A stretch of DNA of 64,000 bases, taken from assembly GCF_900119735.1 (NCBI RefSeq), contig NZ_FPJW01000002.1, forward strand, positions 124,001 through 188,000. Direction: 5' to 3'. Shown one piece after another: positions 45,594 through 52,699 of the stretch (its first letter is position 1; each line of letters begins with the position of its first letter). Source of the stretch: Marinospirillum alkaliphilum DSM 21637. GTDB lineage: Bacteria; Pseudomonadota; Gammaproteobacteria; Pseudomonadales; Halomonadaceae. The notes below the pieces were generated by a model. That model had not been told where the DNA came from, did not search any database, and saw only the letters and a list, made by a program, of their open reading frames with translations. The position numbers and the translations under genes were made by a program.

Positions 45594-47057
45594 GTGGCCA
45601 GTGAAACGGAACTTAAACTGCTGATACAAGAGGCCGACCAGCAGCGGCTGGAGCAGCTGATGAATCGTCTGTCAGCAACATTTGAAGGCAGCAAGCGGCT
45701 GGAGAATACCTATTTTGACACCCCGGATTTGCAGCTGAATCAGGCGCGTATTGCTTTGCGACTGCGTTTTACCGGGCAAGGCTGGTTGCAGACTTTAAAA
45801 ACCTCTGGCCAGAAGCTGGGCGCTTTAAGTCAGCGAGGTGAATGGGAAATGCCGGTGGCTGATGCACAGCTGCAACCGGAGCTATTGCCGCAGGGGGTTC
45901 TGAAACCTGAATGGATAGATCAACTGCAACCCCTGTTCACCACCCATTTCACCCGCCGTACCTGGCTATTGAAGGGGAAGGATGAACCAGCTGATGGTGG
46001 GTCATCCCAGCCCTGGGCAATTGAGGTAGCGGCAGACCTCGGTGAAGTGGCGCTGCCGCAGCGTCATGCAAAAGAGGCAGCCAAAGACTCCATCAGCGAG
46101 TTGGAGCTGGAGTTAAAGGCGGGTGATCCACAACACCTGTTTGATCTGGCGCATCAGTTGGCAAACGAACTGGTGCTGCATCCCGGCCTGGCCAGCAAGG
46201 CGGCGCGGGGTTTACGATTACTGAGCAGCCAGCCGACCAACCGGAAACCGTCACGAAAATACCCCATGCCACAGCTGGTACAGGCTGGGGTGGCCGTTAC
46301 CTTTGCCGAGCTGAATCAACTGGCACAACATCAGTTGAATGCCTGGATTGAATGCCATGAAAGCTGGGCCTTTAATGCCGATGAAGCCGAGCTGCAGGAG
46401 GCCCAGCGTTGTCTGTTGCGCCTGCATGCCCTGTTGGTGATGCAGCAGCGGCTTTGTCCTGCTGCAAAACTCACGCCTTTGCGCAGGGGTGTGAAACGCC
46501 TGTTGCAAGCCTTTCAGCCGCTGGTGGAAGGCTGTTGGCAAGACCGGGCCTTGCAGCAGTTACCCCTGGATCATTTGCCGGACAGAACGGCAGCAGACTG
46601 GCGTTATCAGCAACTGGCTTATGCTGCACGCCGTCAGCAATACCGCCACTGCTGGCATCAACCCTGGGTCGGTCAGGTGGCCCTGCAACTGGTGGAAAGC
46701 CTGTGGCAAAACCACCACTTGCAAGCCTGTGCCGCAGCAGATGCACCGGAAAAACTCTTGCAGGCAGCCTGTGAGCACCTGCGATTTCCGCGTCAGCCGA
46801 TGGATGCCGGGGTCTGGTTGCAGCGTTACCCGGCACTGATTCGGTTGCAGCTGCTTCTGCAGCAGGTTCAGCCCGATAACCAGACGGATGCAGCAAGGGC
46901 AGAAACCCTGCGGGAAGGCATTGAGACCCTCAATGGTTACTGCCATTTGTTGCAGCGCAAGGATTTACCACAAGGCTTGCAGCAACAGTTGAAGCGGCAG
47001 CAGCAAGACCTGCTGTTGCAACTGGGCAGAACGGCCCAGGCCTTGTGGACGCAATGA
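45594..47057 (+). CDS. CYTH-CHAD domain protein (inorganic triphosphatase-like)
   Basis: A 487-residue protein. The CYTH domain opens with ETELKLLI (the ExExK signature) and continues through QTLKTSGQKLGALSQRGEWE; the family hydrolyses inorganic triphosphate in a tunnel. The C-terminal CHAD domain is helical and rich in His, Gln and Arg (AYAARRQQYRHCW) and is expected to bind polyphosphate. E. coli YgiF has the same two-domain layout. GTG 45594 is chosen because AGGAG lies seven bases upstream and the longer frame crosses a terminator. Confidence 0.87.
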   Translation: MASETELKLLIQEADQQRLEQLMNRLSATFEGSKRLENTYFDTPDLQLNQARIALRLRFTGQGWLQTLKTSGQKLGALSQRGEWEMPVADAQLQPELLPQGVLKPEWIDQLQPLFTTHFTRRTWLLKGKDEPADGGSSQPWAIEVAADLGEVALPQRHAKEAAKDSISELELELKAGDPQHLFDLAHQLANELVLHPGLASKAARGLRLLSSQPTNRKPSRKYPMPQLVQAGVAVTFAELNQLAQHQLNAWIECHESWAFNADEAELQEAQRCLLRLHALLVMQQRLCPAAKLTPLRRGVKRLLQAFQPLVEGCWQDRALQQLPLDHLPDRTAADWRYQQLAYAARRQQYRHCWHQPWVGQVALQLVESLWQNHHLQACAAADAPEKLLQAACEHLRFPRQPMDAGVWLQRYPALIRLQLLLQQVQPDNQTDAARAETLREGIETLNGYCHLLQRKDLPQGLQQQLKRQQQDLLLQLGRTAQALWTQ

Positions 47058-47389
47058 AATTGACTGAGTTATCCATGGGGTTTATGTGCGGCGCAGCAGA
47101 AGAATGTGCTGTTTAACTTGTGTTCACAGTTATATTTCCGGAATGCGGCTGTTGGTTCCATGAATTATCCCAAAAACAACAGAAAAAAATATGGGAAGTG
47201 ACTCAAATCAAGGTTTCATGCAGGTTACAGTGGTGTAATACTTTGGTCGCACGCAGCTATTTCAGGTCATTGACAAGGCATGAAAAAGCATGCGAGTCTG
47301 CGTCACAGCGGTGAAGGAAAGCCGGAGCCGCAAACCTGAACCTGAACGAAATGATTTCGATCGATAATTAAAAGAAGGTACCTATCGCT
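47058..47389. other. Intergenic leader of the porin gene, no gene seen
   Basis: 332 bp, AT-richer than average, between the CYTH-CHAD gene and a porin. No convincing coding frame, terminator or RNA gene is visible; a possible -10 TAATAC occurs near 47237 without a good -35. A strong AAAAGAAGG ribosome site precedes the porin ATG. A long 5' untranslated region is plausible. Confidence 0.4.
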
Positions 47390-48385
47390 ATGAAACTGCG
47401 TACAAAAATCGCTGGCACCGTTGCCCTGCCGCTCGCCCTTGCAATCGCTTCTGCTTCCCAAGCTGCCACCATCGTTGACAACGAACAGCACCGTCTGAAC
47501 ATTGGCGGTTTCGTAGCTGCCAGTGCCAACTGGACCATCTATGACGATGCTGGTGCTGACCATGATAGCGACGTTGATTACGGCATGAGCCTGGGTACTT
47601 CTCGTCTGAACGTAACCCACACTGCCAAGACTGATGCTGGCAATGTCACCATCATGTACGAAAATGACTGGGCTGGTGCTGCTACCACTGCAAGCGGCTA
47701 CCGTCTGCGTCACGCTGCCATCATGTGGGATGGCTGGGTTGCAGGTTTCACCTGGAACGGTTTTGCCAACCTGACTGGTCTGGCTGAGACCATTGATGCT
47801 GCTGGTACTGCAGGTGCAAGTGGTTCCGCACCCGCTGGCCGTAACGCAGTGCTGGGCCGCAATATCGCTGTTGGTGATGGTATGAGTGTTGGTGTATTCA
47901 TCGAAGATCGTGGTGAGACAACTTACCGTGCAGTTCCAGACCTGACTGCCAACTTCAAGGGTGCATTTGGTGATACCTCTGTCTTTGTAGGTGCCCAGAT
48001 GTTGCAAGTTGAAGATGAAGATGATACCACCAAAACAGAGGCTCAGTTGGACCTGACCTTTGGTCTGAATCAGAAGATTTCTGATGAGCTGTCTCTGAAA
48101 GCGGCCCTGACCAACTACAACGGTGATAACACTGCGGTATCTGTTGCTGCCCAGTTCAAAGTTTCTGACCAGCTGCGCACCAACCTGGTTGTTCAGCAGC
48201 AAATCATGGATGCTGATGACAGCGATGCCACCGCTGTGTGGGTTAACGCCTTCCTGAAAACAGCCTCTGGCTGGGAATGGGGTGGTGAAGTTCGCATGGT
48301 CAGTGCAGACGACTTGGCTGTTGCTGTCAACGGTCTGGGCGACAGCGACATGCGTGTCAGCCTGCAGGCCAAATACGCTTTCTAA
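47390..48385 (+). CDS. Outer-membrane porin, DcaP-like
   Basis: A 331-residue protein with a signal peptide ending SASQAA, then Gly/Asp/Asn-rich beta strands and a C-terminal Phe (SLQAKYAF). The opening of the mature part (LNIGGFVAASANWTIYDD) resembles trimeric DcaP-type porins, which pass small acids, but the assignment is weak. Codon use is biased toward common codons, as for an abundant protein. A strong terminator follows. Confidence 0.75.
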   Translation: MKLRTKIAGTVALPLALAIASASQAATIVDNEQHRLNIGGFVAASANWTIYDDAGADHDSDVDYGMSLGTSRLNVTHTAKTDAGNVTIMYENDWAGAATTASGYRLRHAAIMWDGWVAGFTWNGFANLTGLAETIDAAGTAGASGSAPAGRNAVLGRNIAVGDGMSVGVFIEDRGETTYRAVPDLTANFKGAFGDTSVFVGAQMLQVEDEDDTTKTEAQLDLTFGLNQKISDELSLKAALTNYNGDNTAVSVAAQFKVSDQLRTNLVVQQQIMDADDSDATAVWVNAFLKTASGWEWGGEVRMVSADDLAVAVNGLGDSDMRVSLQAKYAF

Positions 48386-48440
48386 GTTCCTGGTTTAATC
48401 CAGCCGAACACTTTCGCAAAGCGTAAAGGCAGTAAAAACA

Positions 48441-48471
48441 AAACCCCGGTCAGGAATGGCCGGGGTTTTTT
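48441..48471 (+). terminator. Rho-independent terminator of the porin gene
   Basis: AAACCCCGG and CCGGGGTTT form the stem (ACCCCGGTC/GGCCGGGGT region), followed by TTTTT. The remaining 190 bp before the antitoxin gene contain a small hairpin (CCAGGC/GCCTGG at 48534-48550) but no gene. Confidence 0.9.
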
Positions 48472-48658
48472 GTCTTATGGAAGCATCAGGCAGTGACTAT
48501 CGCTAAAGCCGTTCAGGGTTTCTGTAAGTCTGTCCAGGCTTGAAGCCTGGTACGGAAGTGCTGTTGGCTCAAAATTCAAACGCTGGTGTGCGTTTGTAAA
48601 AGTAAGGGTTTTATCCTGGTCTCTGTGATGACACTTGTTAGCATAGGCGGAGGTATTT

Positions 48659-48931
48659 GTGGAGGCACGTATTCAGTTTCGTGTGGATGAGGAAACAAAG
48701 CATCTGGCGCAGATGATGGCAGCAAGCGAGGGGCGTACGCTGAGTGATGCCTGCCGAGAGCTGACTGAGCAGTTGGCTGAGGAGCAAAAAAAGAAAATGT
48801 TGCACGATGCATGGCTCAGTGAGCAGGTTGCTGCCGCTTTTTCAAAACTTGAATCCAACCAGGCAAGCTTTATTTCACATCAAGCAGCTAATCAGCGGAT
48901 GGCTGAGCATAAGGCCCGAATCTACCGCTAA
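48659..48931 (+). CDS. Ribbon-helix-helix antitoxin (RelB/DinJ-like), probably orphaned
   Basis: A 90-residue protein: RHH region IQFRVDEETKHLAQMMAASE and RTLSDACRELTEQL, then a C-terminal toxin-binding tail (ANQRMAEHKARI). GGAGG five bases before the GTG fixes the start. Family members usually end a few residues later and are followed at once by a RelE/ParE toxin; here the stop comes two residues after KARI, at the deletion junction that also removed the toxin's N-terminus. Confidence 0.8.
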   Translation: MEARIQFRVDEETKHLAQMMAASEGRTLSDACRELTEQLAEEQKKKMLHDAWLSEQVAAAFSKLESNQASFISHQAANQRMAEHKARIYR

Positions 48932-49115
48932 TCACATCATTCAATCCCGGGTCGAAAATCTGCAGGATCACCCTTTAATGGGTGTTGAGCGTCCGGGTAT
49001 TCCGGGTCGGTTGCTGATTATCCCGGATGTGTCAATGCTGGTTTCTTACTGGGTGGATGAATTGGATATACGGGTCATGCGTGTTTTACACCAGAAGCAG
49101 CAGTTTCCCGCTTAA
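48927..49115 (+). pseudogene. Truncated RelE/ParE-type toxin
   Basis: The frame ANHIIQSRVENLQDHPLMG and onward through LLIIPDVSMLVSYWVDELDI to MRVLHQKQQFPA matches the C-terminal ~62 residues of RelE/ParE toxins paired with this antitoxin type. The first ~30 residues, including the start codon, are missing, and no start with a ribosome site exists in this frame. A single deletion joined the antitoxin tail to the toxin interior. Confidence 0.8.
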
Positions 49116-49117
49116 AA

Positions 49118-49137
49118 AACTGTAATTAAATACAGTT
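49118..49137. promoter_or_regulatory. LexA (SOS) box upstream of the second Rpn-type gene
   Basis: AACTGTAATTAAATACAGTT contains CTGT-N8-ACAG with an AT-rich spacer and a 7-bp symmetric arm, matching the gammaproteobacterial LexA consensus. It is 69 bp upstream of the ATG at 49207. No T run follows, so it is not a terminator. Confidence 0.75.
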
Positions 49138-49206
49138 CTACTTCTGGTCTTGTGTTAGGCTTTCAGTGTCGCTTCCATTCAGTAATCACCCACAGGACGG
49201 GATGCC

Positions 49207-50100
49207 ATGACACAGACCGCCAGCCATGACCAGAACTTCAAAAACCTGATTCTTGATTACCCCCGCCAGGCACTTGAATTATTTGCTGCTCAAGAAGCCC
49301 AGGATATTCTGTCCGATGTGCGTATCACCCCTGTCCGGCAGGAACAACTCAAGGAACGCCTCGGTGATCGCTTTTTTGAGCTGGATATTCCGCTGCTGGT
49401 GGAATGGCCGGATCAGCGTCGAGAAGCTCTGCTGTTTGTGATTGAACAAGAAACAGATCCACGGCGTTATTCCCTGCACCGCATGGCGCATTATGTTTTG
49501 CACCTGAGCGAGTTATGCAACACCGAGCGTGTGGTGCCGGTGGTGATCATCCTTCACGGCCAGCAGTCCCTGGCTGACCAACTGCAACTCGGTAGTGAGC
49601 GCCATATCTACCTGCAATTTAACATCCTCAAAACCCAGTTGGCCGGGTTGCCTGCAAGTGATTATCTGGACAGCAGCAACCTGGTGGCGCGGCTCAACCT
49701 GCCGAACATGAATCACCGAAACACTGACAAGGTTGAAACTTACGCCAAAGCCATGGAAGGGTTGGTCACTCTGGAACCCGACATGGAAAAACAACTCAAA
49801 TACATTGACTTTGTCGACATATACAGCAATCTTACCCCACAAGAACGACTGGACTACCAGCGCCGCTACCCACAGGAGGAACGCGCCATGGCCGGACTCT
49901 CAGAAAGACTTCGCAGTGAAGGAATGCAGCAAGGAATGCAGCAAGGAGAAATCCGCATCCTGAAAAAACAGATTCAGCTGAAATTCGGCACGCTGCCTGA
50001 TTGGGCTGAGGACATCATCAGCACTGCCAGCACCGAACAACTGGAACACTGGGCAGAGGGTATTCTTACTGCTGCCAGTATTGAAGCCTTGTTGAAATAA
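49207..50100 (+). CDS. PD-(D/E)XK nuclease-like protein (Rpn/transposase-like, second family)
   Basis: A 297-residue protein of a widespread gammaproteobacterial family related to Rpn and DUF4351 proteins. Candidate catalytic residues are Asp60 in FFELDIPLLVEW and Glu80-x-Glu82 in FVIEQET, followed by HRMAHYVLHL. The C-terminal part has a doubled GMQQ unit (12-bp repeat) and a helical domain (LKFGTLPDWAEDII). It is preceded by a LexA box and has a strong internal ribosome site at 49874. Nuclease activity is inferred from the fold pattern only. Confidence 0.78.
   Translation: MTQTASHDQNFKNLILDYPRQALELFAAQEAQDILSDVRITPVRQEQLKERLGDRFFELDIPLLVEWPDQRREALLFVIEQETDPRRYSLHRMAHYVLHLSELCNTERVVPVVIILHGQQSLADQLQLGSERHIYLQFNILKTQLAGLPASDYLDSSNLVARLNLPNMNHRNTDKVETYAKAMEGLVTLEPDMEKQLKYIDFVDIYSNLTPQERLDYQRRYPQEERAMAGLSERLRSEGMQQGMQQGEIRILKKQIQLKFGTLPDWAEDIISTASTEQLEHWAEGILTAASIEALLK
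49888..50100 (+). CDS. Candidate intragenic small protein inside the second Rpn-type gene
   Basis: An in-frame ATG at codon 228 is preceded by a perfect AGGAGG (49874-49879) with an 8-base spacer. The predicted 70-residue product begins MAGLSERLRSEGMQQG and spans the repeat and C-terminal helical domain. It parallels the internal start at 45252 in the other Rpn gene and could be an antitoxin; this is inferred. Confidence 0.48.
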   Translation: MAGLSERLRSEGMQQGMQQGEIRILKKQIQLKFGTLPDWAEDIISTASTEQLEHWAEGILTAASIEALLK

Positions 50101-50122
50101 AAAAGGCAGCCTTGCGGCTGCC
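50099..50122 (-). terminator. Rho-independent terminator of the minus-strand porin
   Basis: GGCAGCC/GGCTGCC hairpin; the A run at its left becomes a T run on the minus strand, so it ends porin transcription. It overlaps the stop codon of the convergent nuclease gene. Confidence 0.85.
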
Positions 50123-50158
50123 TGGGTCTGGGCGTCCTTGCTCAGTCTGTTGGTGCGA

Positions 50159-51091
50159 TTACCAGCTGTAACGAGCGCCAACGGTGAAGGTGCTGTCTTC
50201 GTACTTGTCACCGGCAGCAACTTCAGCATAAGCAAACATGGGTTTGCTGAACTTGTAGGTGGCACCCACAAGAATGGCGCTTTCCAGGTCTGTGTACTTG
50301 CCTTCTGCTTCAAAGTCTTCAGAAGTTACACTGAAAGCAGCGTAAACATCGGATACACCCAGGTTGTACTTGGCACCCAGTGCAAAGCGGGTTTCACCAT
50401 CTTCCATTTCAGCCAGGGCGTGAGCGGTCAGGGCATCCAGTTTGTAGGTAGCGCCTACACCGATACGTGCATTGCCAGTGCCACCTACAGCGTCTTCATC
50501 GCTGTTCTGGTCAAAAGCCACAGCCAGGTTCAGATCACCCAGATTAAAAGAAACAGCGGCCTGCAGGTTAAATGCTTCTTCTTCTGCTGCCACATCGACA
50601 TAGTGCTTGGCCATCACGGCAAATTTCAGATCACCGGCCTTGTATTCATAAGCCAGGCTGTCAGCACGGCCATTCTTGCTACCACTGGTGTAGTCTACGC
50701 CATCACGCTGTTGTAATTCGATGCGACCGGAAACATAGTCAAAGTAGATGGAGTCGAAGTTACCGACCCAGAATTTACCCCAGTCACCCTGAGCGCCAAA
50801 AAAGGAGTTGCGTGGAGTGATATTCTGGCCGGAAGCTTCGTCAGGCTTGAAGCGGAATTCCAGATTGGCAAAAACGGTCAGGTTTTCAGTTTCTTTATGG
50901 CTGGCGCGGAAGCCGATACGTGAGCCATTGTCCTGGATCTGGTTGACGGTGCCATTGTTGTAAAGCTCCATCTGCAGGCGACCATAAACGTCAACCTTGG
51001 TGCCATCCTGATCAATAATGTTGGCGGCTTGTGCACCAGTGGTGGCCAGGGTGGCAGCTACGGCAGAAGCTAACAGCGTCTTTTTCATCAT
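50159..51091 (-). CDS. Gram-negative general porin
   Basis: A 310-residue porin with a signal peptide (MKKTLLASAVAATLATTGAQA) and the classic opening DVYGRLQMELY. RIGFRASHKETENLTVFANLEF and NSFFGAQGDWGKFWVGNFDSIYFDYV (eyelet region) are typical of OmpC/OmpF-like 16-strand porins, and the chain ends in Trp (TVGARYSW). It forms water-filled channels in the outer membrane. The 51092-51293 stretch upstream holds no gene. Confidence 0.9.
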   Translation of the reverse strand: MMKKTLLASAVAATLATTGAQAANIIDQDGTKVDVYGRLQMELYNNGTVNQIQDNGSRIGFRASHKETENLTVFANLEFRFKPDEASGQNITPRNSFFGAQGDWGKFWVGNFDSIYFDYVSGRIELQQRDGVDYTSGSKNGRADSLAYEYKAGDLKFAVMAKHYVDVAAEEEAFNLQAAVSFNLGDLNLAVAFDQNSDEDAVGGTGNARIGVGATYKLDALTAHALAEMEDGETRFALGAKYNLGVSDVYAAFSVTSEDFEAEGKYTDLESAILVGATYKFSKPMFAYAEVAAGDKYEDSTFTVGARYSW

Positions 51092-51293
51092 GATTTACCT
51101 TTTGCTTTCTTCAGGTTCCGTTACAAACGGGTGAAAAGGTCGGGTGGGTTGCACGTTTTTTTATCTTGCAGTGCAGCACCAGCCTCAACTCCCGGCCGAT
51201 ATTGGCAGCAGAAAATGACAGAAAAAGGTCAGTCTGATGAATCGGGGATGAAAACAGGTTTTTTTCGGTATGACTAAGCTGATGAAAAGCCAT

Positions 51294-51325
51294 AAAAAAA
51301 CCGGCCTGCAAGAGGCCGGTTTTTG
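51294..51325 (-). terminator. Rho-independent terminator of the 51.4-kb barrel gene
   Basis: AACCGGCC/GGCCGGTT stem around a TGCAAGA-type loop with an A run at left and TTTTT at right; on the minus strand it ends the barrel gene at 51366. Confidence 0.88.
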
Positions 51326-51365
51326 AGTCAGCGCGAAAGAAGTTTTCGCAGCTTACACCCTCAAC

Positions 51366-52034
51366 TTAGAAGTTGTAGGTGTAGGTGAACTTCAGGTAGC
51401 TGAAGTCAGACTCTTCCAGATCAGCTACAAAAGAAGCGGTAGCAACTTGCTGGGGCAGGAACTCTTTGCCAACACCGATTTCCAGAGATTTGTTCTCGGC
51501 ATCTTCCAGGCCCAGGGCCAGTTCAGCAAAGATGTCAACCACTTCTACGCCGGTGTAGTCAGCACGCAGTTCCAGCTGGCTGTCTTTAGCGTCAGAGTCC
51601 AGGTTCTTTTCAAAGTAAGCACCTAGAGTCAGGTCGGCGTCAACAGTAAAATCAACGCCCACAAACAGCCACTGGCTGTCAAAATCCATACCAACATTGT
51701 CACGGTAGGAGATACCAGCATAGTAGCCCAGCTGTTCGTTAACAGCACCGGCATAACCCAGGTTCAGTTCAATGGCGCTGTTATCAGAGAAATCAGCGTC
51801 GGAGTCCAGCAGATCCATGGTGGTCAGGATGAACTCACCGTAAACACCGGTTTCGTGCTGGTAGGAAGCACCAGCTTCGAGAACCATTGCGGTGTCCAGG
51901 TCGGAATCAGTCGGCTGGTACAGTTCAGCAGCAACGTAGGCTTCAACGCCTTCCGGCAGTTGGGCAAAAGCAGGAGCAGCTACAAAGCCAGCAGTCAGGG
52001 CGGCTACAGAGGCAGCGATCAGTGTTTTTTTCAT
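51366..52034 (-). CDS. Outer-membrane barrel protein (hypothetical)
   Basis: A 222-residue protein with a signal peptide (KKTLIAASVAALTAGFVAAPAFA), an acidic mature part with regular beta strands (YGEFILTTMDLLDSDADFSD, YFEKNLDSDAKDSQLELRAD) and a C-terminal aromatic (FTYTYNF). No family was recognised; the size suggests 8-12 strands. ATG 52034 follows AGGAAG; the longer open frame is not supported. Codon use is that of an abundant protein. Confidence 0.75.
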   Translation of the reverse strand: MKKTLIAASVAALTAGFVAAPAFAQLPEGVEAYVAAELYQPTDSDLDTAMVLEAGASYQHETGVYGEFILTTMDLLDSDADFSDNSAIELNLGYAGAVNEQLGYYAGISYRDNVGMDFDSQWLFVGVDFTVDADLTLGAYFEKNLDSDAKDSQLELRADYTGVEVVDIFAELALGLEDAENKSLEIGVGKEFLPQQVATASFVADLEESDFSYLKFTYTYNF

Positions 52035-52174
52035 CGATTTACTTCCTATTTCGTGGATTAATCCAGTTGGAACATCCGTCCGTTTGCAGTCATTGCACAC
52101 GGTCCAGAACTCTTTCGCAGTGCAACCTTAATAATTCTTCCATCAAATTGCAATGCTTTGGTGGTTGATACCGC

Positions 52175-52225
52175 CGCAAATCCTGTTTCATTCAGTAAAA
52201 TCATCGACCTGTATCAGGATTTGCG
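52175..52225. promoter_or_regulatory. Inverted repeat in a divergent intergenic region
   Basis: CGCAAATCCTG (52175-52185) and CAGGATTTGCG (52215-52225) are perfectly complementary with a 29-bp gap. They lie in the 349-bp region between a barrel gene and the Rieske gene, which also has a -10-like TATACT at about 52315. Nothing else is apparent in this gap. Confidence 0.45.
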
Positions 52226-52383
52226 ACCCCTGTCCTCTGGTGCAATGCAGCGTTCGTGCCAGTTTTACACAGTGTTTTGCAAACCAGTGACAGGCTGTTG
52301 AATGTTGTGTGAAGTATACTGCGCGGCAGAATTTCATCCTGTTGTAGTCAGCAGGCGACATTAATCATTGGGGGTTATAAAAA

Positions 52384-52692
52384 ATGCTGTGGATTCAGGT
52401 GTGTAAGGATGATGAGTTGGTGGATGGCCAGTTTCGTATTGTTGAAAACGAAGACGGTGATGAGGTGTTGGTGGCTCGTGCCGAGGGTGAGTTGTTGGCT
52501 GTGCTGAATGAATGCTCCCATGACCGCAGGGGTTTTGATGGGGGTTGTATTGAGGCAGGGCTGCTGGTTTGTCCCCGTCATGGTGCACGTTTTTGTCTGC
52601 GCACCGGAAAGGCGCTGACACCTCCGGCTTATACAGACATTGCCACTTTTCCGGTGAAGGTGGAGAAAGGCATCATCTATGTGCAGGCCTGA
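52384..52692 (+). CDS. Rieske [2Fe-2S] ferredoxin
   Basis: A 102-residue stand-alone Rieske protein. Cluster ligands are Cys44-x-His46 (ECSHD) and Cys63-x2-His66 (CPRHG), in the order and spacing of NirD- and BphF-type ferredoxins. There is no signal peptide, so it is cytoplasmic. It is not next to an oxygenase or nitrite reductase, so its partner is unknown. GGGGGTT precedes the ATG. Confidence 0.92.
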   Translation: MLWIQVCKDDELVDGQFRIVENEDGDEVLVARAEGELLAVLNECSHDRRGFDGGCIEAGLLVCPRHGARFCLRTGKALTPPAYTDIATFPVKVEKGIIYVQA

Positions 52693-52699
52693 GGCTGGT

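Noticed and set aside
47120-47314. 64-codon open frame before the porin gene
   Set aside because: No ribosome site, odd composition and no resemblance to known proteins; treated as untranslated leader.
48807-49115. 102-codon frame covering antitoxin and toxin regions
   Set aside because: Its first 40 codons are merely an alternative frame of the antitoxin gene; only the last ~62 codons resemble a toxin and they lack a start.
49118-49137. Dyad read as a terminator of the truncated toxin
   Set aside because: It is AT-rich with short arms and is not followed by a T run; the LexA pattern fits better.
44508-50100. Whole region as a transposon because Rpn proteins are often called transposases
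   Set aside because: No terminal inverted repeats, target duplications or true DDE transposase are visible; porin and CYTH-CHAD genes lie between the two genes.
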